Assembly (NCBI GenBank): GCA_902806565.1
Contig: CADCXA010000035.1
Coordinates: 26,803-90,802 of the forward strand
Direction: 5' to 3'
DNA from: Hypoxylon rubiginosum
Lineage: Eukaryota > Ascomycota > Sordariomycetes > Xylariales > Hypoxylaceae
DNA: 64,000 bases
Shown here: positions 11,764-24,819 of the stretch, piece after piece
How positions within the stretch are numbered: position 1 is the stretch's first letter
How the letters are laid out: each line of letters begins with the position of its first letter
Position numbers and translations under genes: made by a program
Notes under the pieces: model-generated
The model's database searches: none
Seen by the model: only the letters and a program-made list of their open reading frames with translations
What the model was told of the DNA's origin: nothing

Positions 11764-13734
11764 AGTCTACGTGCTGCTGCTATGTTCATTCATTGATCTA
11801 CTTCGCTTCTCTATTCTGTTACGTTACTTGGATCTCGGAAAACCCGAGTTTCTAGCTGTACTTTTTTGACGAATATGGTTATCATTGCAGGAGAAGGGGG
11901 TGGGAACGGCCAGGCGCTACGGATGGTAGGAATTTTGGAATTTATGGATATGATATCCCATATCGCGCCAATTGCGCTTGATACATAGTTAGGTCAGAGG
12001 TGTCTTGTTTAGGTACCTTAGGTACCTTGTGGCCTTATATTTGAATATCAACGTTTGTTGAAACATCACGATTTCTGTTTATGTGCTTTCTTGAGCTTCA
12101 TCGTCTTGCCCAACATGACATCTTCACTGCACAGCAGGTACTTAGCAGCTATTCCATACTCGCGCTTCAACGAATGACTTGCAGACATGGAACTCTCCCT
12201 TGTCTATCCGACTCAAAGTCCATAACCCTAGATACTTACCTAGGTAGTTCAATGGTGATTACGACTTGCCTACCAGCCACATACAATATCCAGGGAGGGT
12301 GCAACGACAGCCTCCCTTTTACGAATTTGGACGGGACCCTCACGAATTAATATCGACGCTGTTGTATTAAAGCGACCGCTCCCGGCGACCTTGTTATCAG
12401 GGTTTGACCGGCTTGGTCAAAATTTCAGGGTCCTCTTCGCTTCGAGGCTGGGCTCTACTGGTCAAAAAGATTTGTTCCCCCTCGAACTTACAGTAGCTTC
12501 CGCGGCTCCGCTGCGGCGGCTAGGAGGCAAGGTTGGGTTTTTCGCTTCCGACGGGTTGGAGAGCGGGAGGCTGGGAAAATCCATGCGGCAAACCGTACAT
12601 GGAAGTGGCTATTGGAATGTCAGGATGTATAGATATACCAAGGGATAGAGGGATCTTTCAAAATCGGCATCGTTCGATTTTCTAGGGTTTAGCGTTTGTT
12701 TTCATTCCTGTCACAATCCAAGGGCAGGCTGGTCATGCCAGTCATGTCAATCATGTCTGACTTCTCCATGCGATATGCGATGACTTGCACTAGGGATGTG
12801 CCAGCCTCTTTTTCTCCTTGCTGCCCCTTGCTTTTTGTTCTAGGGGGCTAGAGGGCCTAGGAAATTTTTGATAGAGAAATCAATGATGTCGTGCATTAGA
12901 ATCTTCACGATCCCTTCTTCTTTCTTGCACTGGTCTCAGGTATCTCAAGTATCTCAGGTATCTCAGTGAATCTTACGGCATACAGTTATTAGTAGGTTAG
13001 AGAGGCACTGTGTATGAATATCCCTGACTGGATGCACTGTGTGCACTGTGTGCACTGTGCCCTACAGTGTGCAAGATGCTGCCCTGCTACCCTGATCTAT
13101 ATCCCGTATCCCATATCCCGTTGAACGTGGCAGGCTGCCGATTGGTTCTACTCTTACCCTAGCTCGAAACGCGACGGTTAACAACTTTGAACATTTCTTC
13201 ACTGTCATGTCAGACTGTCTACCTCGTACATATACATAGTACTGCCTTATCTTTCTATCATTTTCTACACATGTAGGCTTCTAGGCTCCCAACGTATGAC
13301 AACCGACATATCATGTCACACTACGTCGAATGCCGATTTACTTGCTTTGCCTGCCTAGCAATGCTACCCCTCAAGCGTTTGCATCTTCGCCCGACGTGCT
13401 AGGGGAAGCCTATCAATTGCAACCCAGAACGCCACCTAGGCTGCCAGGTCAGAATGAGCCTGTGCTCATGAGGAAACGTGCATTAAATGACTGCGTGAAA
13501 CTGCACCGAGTCGACGTTGTGTTCCCATCTCATGCGTTGTCGCTGTTTAACAAGCATTCACAGTGAAAGTGTTTATAATAAACAAATAGAGCGCCATGCT
13601 TGGTCCCTCAACTTGACGGGTGGCCTTCAATTTATATAAGGCTAGCCAATATGTATGTATGATTGCAAGCTCACAGATAGCAATCTCCCCTAGCCATCGA
13701 TTTATAATTGTTCTCAATTTTGAACTCCAACGCA
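11764..13734. other. intergenic region
   Basis: About 2 kb with no supported gene. It contains short simple repeats: tatctcaggtatctcaagtatctc (about 12940-12966), a 9-bp tgcactgtg repeat (about 13033-13059), tatcccgtatcccatatcccg (about 13101-13124), and TAGGTACC-type palindromes near 12010-12025 and 12237. An open frame at 12391-12648 is GC-rich without a recognisable product and is not called. Confidence 0.4.
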
Positions 13735-15237
13735 ATGCATCGTGGCAGAGGATCAAACTCTTACCGCGGACGATGGCGCGGCGGTGGCCAAACCCCACGG
13801 CCCGGTGACAGCTGGAATAGGGGTAGAAACTCAACCCCTAAGCCGAAAGTTACCACGCCTCCTACGCCTCCAACTGGCCGCCTGATTGTAGAGATCACGA
13901 CGGATAATCTTCCCAATCATAACATTCAGGCGGATGATGCAAAGATTAACAATGTCAATTTTGCGGCATCGTACTCGCTAGTAGACCAACATTCATCCAA
14001 GATTATCATTCCTGGTAAGCTGTCACCATCTCCAAGTCCTACCCTATAGTATCTAGGGAGCTTAGAAGCGCCCGATGGCGATGTTTACTCGAATCCTAAC
14101 CCACAATTAGGGCAGCCGGCGACTTGGAAACCGCCCCAATTACCTGCTCAACTTCCACCTGATTACGGTGATTACCTTCGCGACCATAATGGGGCCCGAT
14201 TCAAGCACCCTCTGCAGCCCACGGTCCAATCCCTCTTTGCTCTGAACAAGAGCTTCGACCCCTCCAATATCGATATCGTAGGCTGTGCCAGTTCTCTAGG
14301 GGATATTCTGCGCTTCACCCGGTCGGTCGAGTCAACGTTCAGGTTTGATGTCGAAATGGTTGGAAACACACTATTCATGGTCCGCAACCACCAAAAAGAA
14401 GTCATCCCTGACGTTCGTGGATACGGCCATTCTTTTCTCGACAGCTTCACGTCTCACGAAGACAAGTTAAAGAAGACAGAGTCTCATCAGCGCGTCATTT
14501 CCTATTCCTTTGGCGGTCTGAAATGCGTTCTACGTTTTGAATGCGACGGATATTTCGCAGATAAAGATGGGGAATTGGATGCGACAGCTAGTGAACTGAA
14601 GGACCTCAACCTTCCAAAGACACCAACCTCTAACTTGATCCAGTCGGAGAAATCTGGCAAGGCGGTGCCCCAGGAATCGATCATCGAGATTAAAACAAGA
14701 TCACAAGCAAAGGGAACCCTCGACATGAATGAGCAACTGCCCCGACTGTGGCTCCGGCAGATTCCCAACCTCATAACAGCATACCACTTCCGTGGGAAGT
14801 TTGCAGACGTCCAGGAGCAGGCTGTCAAACAGGACACACTCAGCTGGGAAGCCGAACACGAAGCCGAGCTTCAGTCGTTCGCTTCCATCTTGCGCCAACT
14901 AATCGTCGAAGTTAAACGAGCAAGCCACTTGAAGCTGGAGCTCTGCCGAACCGGCTTGGGACCTCTAGAATTGAGGGAACAATCCGGGGTGCAGCGGGAA
15001 GCGCTTCCTGCGTATTGGAAGGATAAGTGGGCTGGGGAGTATCGCGAGGATCCCGACGGAGAAGACGGACCCAGTGACACATGTGCCCACAGCGACCGAT
15101 GTCCGAGTCTTTCTCAGAGCGGAGAGTCTAGCGACACGGAAGGCTCTGGTGGTGACGATGACGATGATGATGATTTCGCGTTGGATTACACGGCTTGCGA
15201 CTTTACGACTTGCGGATACTGTGGCCACTGTGCATGA
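13735..15237 (+). CDS. conserved fungal protein with ECD/EIK nuclease-like motifs
   Basis: Two exons, 13735-14014 and 14057-15237, with a 42-bp GTAAGC...TAG intron; the join closes in frame as 486 residues. The start ATG precedes an Arg/Gly-rich N-terminus (MHRGRGSNSYRGRWRGGG), an RGG-like segment often linked to RNA binding. The core runs from about residue 95 to 420 with LRFECDGYF (E255-C-D257) and ESIIEIKTRS (E304-I-K306), followed by LWLRQIPNLITAYHFRGKF. The C-terminus is acidic, with a run of aspartates and a Cys-rich tail. I believe relatives are often labelled 'geranylgeranyl pyrophosphate synthetase', but no DDxxD prenyltransferase motif is present. The paired ExD and ExK motifs resemble RAI1/DXO decapping enzymes and PD-(D/E)XK nucleases. 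That is an inference from two motifs, not a firm assignment. Confidence 0.75.
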
Positions 15238-15872
15238 AGATAGATATGATATGTAGCATGGAGTAGGTAACATATCAGATCTCCGTTTGCGCTCTCGCTC
15301 GCCTGCATAATTATCCCCAAAGGTACTCGCTGGAATCTTCCGCGCAGCTGCATAAAGGCCATATCCAATGATTACTGGTGTTATCCCGTCGTTTCACCAG
15401 TGAGGGGGCGGCGCATGGAGCAGCCATCCATTAGGTACCTATGACACCACCTTGAGCTCTAGGCAGACAGTGTAGCCTCATGTGGCCTCGTGTGACTGGT
15501 CTGCCTCATGCAACAAACGTGGTATGTACAGACAGGTTAATCAGTAATATGATTATGCAGGTTCCCGAGGACTTTATTGTCAACCCCAGGCCTAAACGAA
15601 TACCTGTCACCTAGGCACCCCCACGAAGTAGAATGTACTCGAGCGTTTCCCTCTCTTCGACTTCGCGCTTCTGCAAGTACGTAAACTTGTAAGTTTAAGG
15701 ACCATCTAACCATCTCCTGCCAAATCCCCATTTCATACACACACACACATACACCACAAACACCTATACGCACATCTATACACACAAACAGACACACATC
15801 TACACTTGGGCGCAGGCGCACATATAGACACATACGTGTATATACCCTTTGCCCTTCATAATTACTTCCATA
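15238..15872. other. intergenic region with CA-rich repeat
   Basis: About 635 bases. Bases 15734-15825 are rich in CA and CACA (a CA microsatellite core at about 15736-15749 with interrupted extensions). A TAGGTACCTA palindrome lies near 15432. The stretch is otherwise featureless and should contain the promoter of the helicase/AAA gene. Confidence 0.5.
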
Positions 15873-18800
15873 ATGTCATATCGAGGCAGTCTCGGTCGAC
15901 GTGCTCCTCAAGGCCATACACCTAATAATGGTCAGGACATCAATTCTCGATCTCGACTACTGAATGGGTTCTTCTATGCGGTGATTGAAGGGCAACGGAT
16001 GATACGAAAAGTTGACGAGGCCCAGAAATTTTTAGAGTCTATCGTAAACAGAGATGACAAGTCGGACTGCATTGAGAGACTAGTTTCGTCGAAACTCGGC
16101 CGGGATGCTCTTCATAAGTCACTTATATCCAGCACCTCAGCCCAATTCCTTAACACATATGTCTCGGACCTCCTACAATGTCTCTCAGACCCCGCTCTGA
16201 AGAGAATCTGCGATGGTGAACTCCTAGATCAAGTTCTCTGGGCCATGGTCGACCCCCCGGCGTTCTGGAACACACTCGTCCAGCACTTTAAATCAAAGCA
16301 GTTAGAACCCCAAGCTGTAGATGGATTCGCCTGGCTATTGCTGCAGCTGGTGCTTCTGCCATCTGCACAGTCATCGGCTTTCCGACAAACTGCCGAGTCG
16401 CTACTCAAAGACCAGACCTTAGATAAGTCAGGTTCTTCGACAGCCCATATTCTATTTCAGAAGATCCGATCATTGGTCCAACAATCGCAGGCCGGAGGGA
16501 ATCCTGAACTCGTCGACGACTTCGGCCCGGGAGGTCGCCACGACAATGACTTCATCAACTATCATGACATTTGCATCCACCCTACCCGTGCAGAGCTCCA
16601 GTCGAAGGAGAGGCCATTCTACATGCAGGCTTCAGCCGCATTTGAATTACCGATCGAGGATCGCGCGTATGCTCAACTTGCCAACCAGTTCCGTCTCCTC
16701 AGGGAGGACATGCTTGCCGACATACGTGAGGACTTGAAGAATGCGAAGCGTGCGAACAGTAAACCGGGCAGTAAACCGAGTAAGAAACACATGATGATTA
16801 CCAATCTCACATTAGAGGAAGTTACCGTGACTTCGGTGAAGAAAGGAATACCGTCTACCCTAGTTCTCAAGTGCGAGCAGGATATCCTGAACATGCCGGG
16901 CGCAAGTGTTGAGAAGAGGAAGAAGGAGTTGAACAATAGGCCGGGATTTTTAAGGCATCGCGGCTTTGGCTGCTTAATGCATGGTGGCAGCATCCTTGCC
17001 TTCGCAACTCTCGACAGAAACGAAGACAAACTCGCACTCTCACCCCCACACCTCTGTTTGCAAATCACCGATGCGGGAATACTAAGAGAAACTCTGTCGG
17101 TCCTTCGAACAAGCACGGTCGATTTCCTGCTCGCGTCCACCCCAATGTTCGCCTACGAACCCATATTGGAGAGATTGCAACGGAAGACTGACGTGGAACT
17201 CGAGCCTGACATTCTGATCCACTCCGAGACTCCAATGGAATCAACAATACAGCCAATCGACATCATAGATGCCCTCGAGGAATCCCTGGCTGTCCAGTCT
17301 GACTTACAGCAGCTAATCCAGACAACACGGCAGGTTAACCTGGATCCCTCGCAGATCATGGCCCTGGTACATGGTCTAAGGTACCAAACTTGTCTAATAC
17401 AGGGCCCTCCAGGTATGTGAATATCGAGTACAGTTCTTGTGATTGACATTACTAAGTTCTGATACAGGAACTGGCAAATCCTTAGTTGGTGCCCTCCTAA
17501 CTAAAATCCTACTTGACACAACGAAGGAAAGATTGCTTGTTTTGTCATATACAAACCATGCCTTGGACCAGTTTATAGAAGACTTGCTAGACATCGGGAT
17601 TGATGACAACAATATCGTCCGGCTCGGTTCCAAATCCACGGATCGGACCATGCCTCTCTTACTAAGGAATCAGACACCTAATTCGACAAAAATGACAAGG
17701 CCCCGATACGACCGGATCAGAGTCCAGGAGGAAAAGTTGGACTCCTTGACTGAGAGCATTGACCAATGTTTTCGGTCATACCGCCAAGAAAAGATACCAC
17801 CTCTTCAACTGCTACAATACTTGGAATTCTCCGAGGCAGAAGGTCGTTTCTACGACGCGCTCTCCATACCGGAAGCAGCACCTGGCGAGGTCCGAGTAGG
17901 TAAAAAGGGAGCACCAATGCGGCCCGACTACCTGTATTCGCGCTGGGTCAATGGACAGAAGGCTGGTCCCTTTACCAAGGATAAACTCGATGCTTCATGC
18001 AGTGACATATGGAACATGAAGAAACCCGATCGACTCGCGAAGGTCCAGCAATGGGAGCAGGATATCCACCAAGAAAACACTGTAACTCTCGCAAATCAGA
18101 TGGCTGAGTTCAACAAGACGCAGAAGATTCTGCAGGGTCTGCGGAACGAGAAGACAGAGCAAACACTGCGGAGCAAGCGCATTATCTGCTGTACTACGAC
18201 GGCCGCTTCGACGTCCGCTCGAGAAATCCAAGCTGCTGCTCCTGGTATCGTCGTCGTCGAGGAAGCAGGTGAAATTTTAGAAAGCCGTACGTATATTTCA
18301 GGTTTCTTTAATCCTTTTCATGGAGCTCCTATTATTGCAGGTATCATACCTCACTACATTACTCCTAACTCTTGATAACTTCCATATACCTCGTGCAAAT
18401 GACAATCACTAAGTCTAGGTATTACAGACATTCTAGCTGCTATGGGTCCTAGCACGAAGCAGCTTATTCAAATCGGAGATCATAAACAGCTTCGGCCCAA
18501 GGTGAAGAACTACAAGCTCACCGTAGAGGCGGGGCATGGCTACGATCTCAATCGTTCACTGTTCGAGAGACTCATACTTCAAGGCCGACCTCACTGTACA
18601 TTGCTGAACCAGCATCGAATGAGGCCAGAGATCTCTGCCATGATCAGACACAACTACCCTGCCCTGCAAGATGCCAAAGATACCGAAAACCGGCCCCATC
18701 TTCTTGGGTTCCAGAGTGACGTCGTCTTCGTCAATCATAATCATCCTGAAGTAGGGATAAATTTCCTTGTCGACAAGCTTGATCAAGGTACAGGATCAAG

Positions 18801-21800
18801 CAAGCAGAATATCTACGAGGCAGATATGGTCTTGAAGTGTGTCCGTTACCTGGGCCAGCAACACTACAAGACCACGGACATAGTAGTCTTGACTCCTTAC
18901 CTCGTAAGTCCCTGTCCGAATGCGAACTTGTCTTAGGTACGCAAATCGGTGTGCTGTGAATGCTAATGGTAATAGGGCCAACTCTCGCTGCTTCGAAATA
19001 AATTAAGCGAAGACCTTGATCCAGTCCTAAACGATCTTGATTCGCACGACTTGGTCGACGCTGGAGAAATGCCGGCCGCAAGCGCAGAAGTCAACAAGAA
19101 GCCTATTCGTCTTTCGACCATTGACAACTACCAGGGAGAAGAAAGCGACATCGTCGTCGCTTCATTGACCCGCAGCAACGAGGATGGGGACATCGGGTTC
19201 ATGGCTGCCCCTGAACGCTTGAATGTGCTTATCTCTAGGGCCAGAAATGCACTGATCATGATCGGTAGCGCGGATACCTTTATGAATGCAAAAAAGGGGA
19301 GCGAGGAGTGGACCCAGCTATTTGATCACTTGAAGGCGGATGGGAGAATCCACGACGGATTTCCGCTCAAGTGCGAGAAGCACCCGGACATGAGACGTAT
19401 AGCTCGCTCGGTTGAGGATTTCGACCTTTATTGTCCGGACGGGGGGTGCGCGCTGCCATGTAATGAGCTGCTGTCTTGCGGCAAGCACAAGTGCCCGAAG
19501 CGATGCCATTTACGAATTGACCATTCGAAAGTGCAGTGCTACGAGGTCATGAGGGACGTTTGCCCTGACAATCACAAACTGATGTGGAACTGCTCCGACA
19601 AGGCCCGACCCGCGTGCCAGAGCTGCCGTCGCGAAAAGGAGGAGCGAGACCGCAAAGCTCGGAGGGACAAAGATCTCGAGCTCGAGCGGCAGGCAAAGCA
19701 GTTGGCATATGCTAAGCAACTCCAGGCCATCCAAGACGGCATTGCTGCCCAGAGAAAAGCCCTCAAAGATCGCCAAGAAGAGGTCCTCAGACAGCAGACT
19801 CTCCAACAGCATAGCGCCGAGCTTTCTCGACTGACAGAACAAGTCAAAAAGCCTATAAAGACGGCCAAGCCACCACAGAGCCAAGCATCTAAACAACAAC
19901 CAGTCCCTGATGCAGCTAAACCTGTCGAGAATAAAGCTCCAAGTACTGGCTCCGAAGCAACACCTGTTAACGTTTCTGTACCGAGCACAAATGACAACGG
20001 AAATGACAAAGACGACGGCGATAGCAACACACCAGAAGCTACACCTGACAGTAGCCACGAGCCCGAGCCCGAGCCCGAGCCTGAGGCCGAGCCTGAGCCC
20101 ATGCCCGAGCCAAAGGGACCGTCGCCCGCTGAAGCAGATTGGCAACATCAAAAAGACTACGAGAATGCTTCCAATGAATCCCTCGATTCTCTTTTTAAGA
20201 TGATTGGGCTAGAGAGCGTGAAGAAGGGGTTTTTAAACATAAAGGCAAGAATCGATACATCCCTTCGCCAAGGAGCGGATATCAAGGATGAGCGGTTCGG
20301 CGCCGCCCTGCTTGGCAACCCAGGAACAGGTAAGCTCTTGACATGTATATCTTACTGTAGGTTCACTGCTAACGGCGATATAGGCAAAACGACAGTTGCG
20401 AGATTATACGCCAAGTTCCTGTCTTCTGTCGGAGCAATTCCGGGAGACCACTTTGAAGAAACTACAGGTTCCCGGCTCGCTAACGACGGCGTAAAGGGCT
20501 GCAAGGATCTAATTGACAAGATCCTCAACAACGGCGGCGGCGTATTCTTCCTCGACGAGGCGTACCAGATCGTGTCGAGCAGTTCCTTCGGAGGCGCGCA
20601 GGTGCTCGACTTCCTCCTCGCCGAAATCGAGAACCTCACGGGCAAGGTGGTCTTCGTGTTCGCTGGATACCGGAAGCAGATGGAGGCCTTCTTCGCGCAC
20701 AACCCCGGCATCCCGAGCCGGATTCCCATTCAGCTAGACTTCCAGGACTACGAAGACGACGAGCTCCTCAGGATCGTCAACTTCCAGCTCGAAAAGAAGT
20801 ATGGGGGCCGCATGAAGGTCCAAGGCGGGCTGGGTGGACTCTATATGCGGGTTGTGGCACGCCGTATTGGCCGCGGACGAGGAAGAGAGGGGTTCGGCAA
20901 CGCTCGTGAGGTGCAGAATGTGTTGTCGATTCTGCTCGGGCGCCAAGCCGACCGTCTACACCGGGAAAGACGGCAAGGAAAAACACCAGATGACCTACTA
21001 CTTCAGAAAATCGACCTCGTAGGACCAGAGCCAGCAGCGGAAATTTCCAAGAACAAAGACTGGATCAAGCTTCGCGGCATGATCGGATTGGAATCGGTGA
21101 AGCAATCGATCACGGTTCTAGTCGACCGTCTGCAGACGAACTACCAGCGCGAGCTGAAGGAGGTGCCTCTGGTTGAATGTTCGCTAAACAAGGTGTTCAT
21201 GGGAAATCCCGGGACTGGCAAGACCACCGTCGCAAAGCTCTACGGCAAGATCTTAAAGGCCCTGGGTCTCCTATCCAACGGCGAAGTCGTCATCAAGAAC
21301 CCAGCGGACTTTGTCGGCGGTGCCCTCGGCCAGTCGGAGAAGAACACCAAAGCCATCCTGGATTCGACCAAAGGAAAGGTTCTCATCATCGACGAGGCAT
21401 ACATGCTCGCGAGCGGCACCTCGGACTCCGGGGGCGCCAGCGACCCGTACAAGACGGCGGTGGTGGACACCATCGTCGCCGAGGTCCAGAGCACGGCGCT
21501 CGAGGACCGGTGCGTCCTGCTGCTGGGCTACAGCGACCAGATGACCAGCATGTTCCAGAAGGTGAACCCGGGCCTGACGCGGCGCTTCCCGCTCTCGTCG
21601 GCCTTCGTCTTCGAGGACTACGCCGACGGCGAGCTGCGCGCGATCCTCGACCTCAAGCTCCGGCAGCAGGGGTTCCGGGCGTCGGAGCCGGCGAAACAAG
21701 TCGTGCTGGAGGTTCTGGGGCGCGCGCGCAACCGGCCCAACTTCGGCAACGCCGGCGAGGTCGACATCCTGCTCGACCAGGCCAAGGAGCGGCAGCAGAA

Positions 21801-23466
21801 GCGCCTGTCCAAGTTCCCGGGGGCCAAGAACGTCGACCTCCTGGTCCCCGAGGACATCGATCCCGACTTCGACCGGGGCGAGCGCGCCGCGACGAATATT
21901 CGCATGCTATTCAAGGACGTGATTGGGTGCGAAGATGTCGTCGAGCAGTTGGAAGGGTACCAGCAAGTCGTCCAGAATATGAAAGCGATGGACATGGACC
22001 CCCGCTCCCAGATTCCCTTCGGGTTCCTCTTCCGCGGACCGCCAGGTAAGATTTTCCGCCCTTCTCAGTGCACGTGCTAGGTAGACTAACAGATAGTGTC
22101 TAGGGACCGGCAAGACTACGACTGCCAGGAAGATGGGAAAGATCTATTACGATATGGGGTTCCTGGCGGAGGCGACGGTAGTCGAATGCTCGGCGACTGA
22201 TATCATAGGCCAGTATGTGGGCCAGACCGGGCCCAAGGTGCAGGATATGTTCAACAAAGCTCTAGGGAGAGTCCTCTTCGTGGACGAGGCGTATAGACTT
22301 GCGGAAGGCCACTTCGCCAAAGAGGCAATGGACGAGATTGTCGATTGCATGACCAAGGAGCGCTTCCAGAATAAGCTTGTCGTCAGTAAGTACATTCCAC
22401 GGATTTCCTTTTTCGCCCCTGTTGTACCCAGTCCGCGTGGGCGGGCCTCTGAAAATTACTGTAGCTGACTTGAAATACTACAGTCCTCGCGGGTTACGAC
22501 AACGACATCAATAGACTAATGAGCCAGAACCCCGGCTTAACTAGCAGATTTCCAGAAACAATCTCCTTCGACAACCTGCCACCACGCCATTGTCGGGACC
22601 TTCTCCTGCAGTGTCTCCAGAGGAAGAAGCTAGACGTCAGCGGCCTGGAAGCCTCACCCACTCTAGACGGCAGGCTCCTGAGCCTATTCGGCACGCTCGC
22701 GCAGACCCCGTCGTGGGGCAACGCCCGCGACATACAGACCCTAGCGAAGTCGGTCTTCTCCAAGATCATGAAGTCCAAGACGCCGGATCCGAACCGTACC
22801 GTGCCGGAGGGCCTCGTCTTGGACGCCATCAACAAGATGATCAAGGAGCGGACCGAGCGAGCCGCAGCTGTCAACTCGGGTCCGCTTTCATTCCCCTTCC
22901 ATCCCCTTCAGCAGCAGCAGCAGAAGCAGCCGCCGCCGCCGCCGCCCCAGATCGCAACCACTACGACCACCGCGGCAGAAGCAACCCCAGATGAGCAGGA
23001 GCAAGAGAAGGAGCCCCCAGCCACGGACGAGGACGGGCCCAAGAACCCGCCGTCCGGCAAGTCCGGCAGCATCCGAGACGCCGGGGTCTCGGACGCGGTG
23101 TGGGAGCAGCTAGAGCAGGACAAAGCAGCCGCCGAGCAGCGCCAACGCGAGCTCGCCGCAGCGCGGGAAGAGGCGGCCGAGCTGGAGCGCGAGATACGGC
23201 GGCAGGAAGAAGAGCTGAAGCGGCAGAAGGACGAGGCGGCGCGGCGCGAGGTGCTGCTCAAGCTGGAGGCGGCTCGGATGGAGCGGGAGCGCGCGGAGAG
23301 GGCGCGCAGGGAAATGGAGGAAAGGCTGCGTAAGGAGCGGGAGGTGCAGGCCCGGCTGCAGAGGATGGGGCGCTGCCCGATGGGGTACGACTGGATCGCG
23401 CAGGGGGGCGGGTATAGGTGTGCTGGGGGCTCGCATTTCTTGGGGAATGGGGAGTTAGGAATTTGA
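15873..23466 (+). CDS. SF1 helicase (ZNFX1/UPF1-like) fused to NFX1-like Cys/His segment and three CbxX-type AAA ATPase domains
   Basis: Seven exons: 15873-17412, 17468-18286, 18428-18903, 18976-20329, 20384-22045, 22104-22385 and 22484-23466. They sum to 7116 bases, 2371 residues plus stop. The start is the ATG before SYRGSLG. Helicase motifs: GPPGTGKS (about 510-517), VVVEEAGE (about 778), GDHKQLRP (about 803), TIDNYQGEE (about 990) and RLNVLISRA (about 1025). A Cys/His segment (CALPC...CGKHKCPKRCH, about 1077-1123) resembles NFX1 fingers. Next come a charged coiled coil (about 1163-1236), a Pro-Glu repeat (about 1307-1324), and three AAA modules with Walker A GNPGTGKTT (about 1390), GNPGTGKTT (about 1670) and GPPGTGKTT (about 1948). 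Each has a Walker B FFLDEA, IIDEA or FVDEA and an arginine segment NPGxxxRxP. A poly-Q/poly-P tract and a second coiled coil end the protein. Relatives of the helicase act in RNA surveillance and RNAi-linked silencing; the AAA modules suggest a remodelling role, by inference. Fusions of this layout exist in other fungi. Confidence 0.9.
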
Positions 23467-24819
23467 TATCGTCATCGAGACAGGGGTTTCGTGTGACTCA
23501 GGCACAAAGATCAGATGTGTTGGACAGAGGGCTGTCCTATGAAGATATATCTACCTGGTTGTTCTCAGGTGTCGTATGGTGCTTCGCTTATTAATATTAC
23601 TGACAACCACAGAGGTTCTACATTCTGTTGATGCGCGTTCGTGTTGCGTTCTAAGATCATGCCAAGTATAGTTAAGCCGCCCTACCAGCCCTGACTTTAT
23701 GACGGGCCCCATCTAGCGTGGACCATTAGAGCATAGAGGGCTCGTTTCGAATCAGCTCAGGGTGAAAACCGTCATCGATAAGAACTGTCGAATATGAGTT
23801 GTAATTTTCGGTGTACCCCTATTCCGAACCTAAGGGGGTAAGAAAAAATAAGCCGCTGCCGTCTTTATTTCTGCCAAATACAGGAGGTACTGGAATTTAC
23901 GTTTGGTGTGGCTTCTCTAAAGACGATGAAATAGTGATGATCCAAATGATGGAAAAATACCACGCGCGCAAACGGAGTGAAAGCAGCTCCTTCAAGGACG
24001 GTTGTTGATTTTGATGTGGGTATCGAACCTGCAATGTGTATTATGACAAGGCGGATGTTACTTCTGCGATATAGGCTTGGAAAGTATAAGTGAAACGAGC
24101 CATTGTAATCTATAGCGGTAGCTACGATGCTGTAAACTTTGGAGTGATGAGCTTTTCTCTAGTTCTGCTCCCTTTAAATGTCGGTTCTTCTCCTGTTCAA
24201 CATAAACTTCATCCAAGGTGTCCCACATACACATTCGATCGTTTATCAACCACATAATCGTTAGAATATCTTGACCCGAATCACTCGCTCAAACATCAAT
24301 GATGATTGATTCTATCGCGAGCGCTATCTTTGATTTAAAACATCTTACTACGTAAGTTACACAACCTTCAAGACTCGGATCAAGAATATCGAGGCCAGCA
24401 AGCCTATAGTTGGGCCAAAGCTTGCCATCTCTCCACTCCATCTTAATTACTAAATGAACAGCGTACTTAGCCTCGGGCCACCTGTTCAGCTCTCATGTCC
24501 GCCCAGCACATGGGCTGCTTGAGACCAGGATCAAGCCCACTCCTCTCCTTGCCCGGCCACTCTAACGCGGGCACCTCAAATCTGGCCCCGAGCTAACTCT
24601 TAGACCTAGCCTCTACCCTTATGTTAGTGAACCTATGATACATCCCCATAGAAACGTGCTTGTTTATTTCTAACATGGTTTAGTATAAGGAGTCGACGAA
24701 TACGCCTCGTCGGGAATAGACGATGCGTTACATTGATTGACACTGCTGGTTATGGTTGTCAAAGGGTATCCCGGGCACGTTAAGAAATACTCCAAAGATA
24801 TTCCATTCCGTAAAATGCT
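23467..24819. other. intergenic region between convergent genes
   Basis: About 1.35 kb separating the 3' ends of the helicase/AAA gene (plus) and the HR-PKS (minus). An open frame at 23811-24008 has no recognisable product and no good start context, so it is not called. This gap is the likely left boundary of the biosynthetic cluster. Confidence 0.5.

Noticed and set aside
12391..12648. 85-codon open frame in a GC-rich intergenic stretch
   Set aside because: No recognisable domain, no intron or start context, and composition like its surroundings.
19510..20151. 213-codon minus-strand frame opposite the Pro-Glu repeat region
   Set aside because: It is the antisense shadow of repetitive coding sequence, Leu/Gly-rich, with no domain.
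21177..22049. 290-codon open frame overlapping the second AAA domain in another frame
   Set aside because: It is a shadow of the very GC-rich coding strand, with Arg/Gly/Pro-dominated composition. The other frame carries the conserved AAA motifs.
23811..24008. 65-codon open frame between the helicase and PKS genes
   Set aside because: No recognisable domain and no ATG start context.
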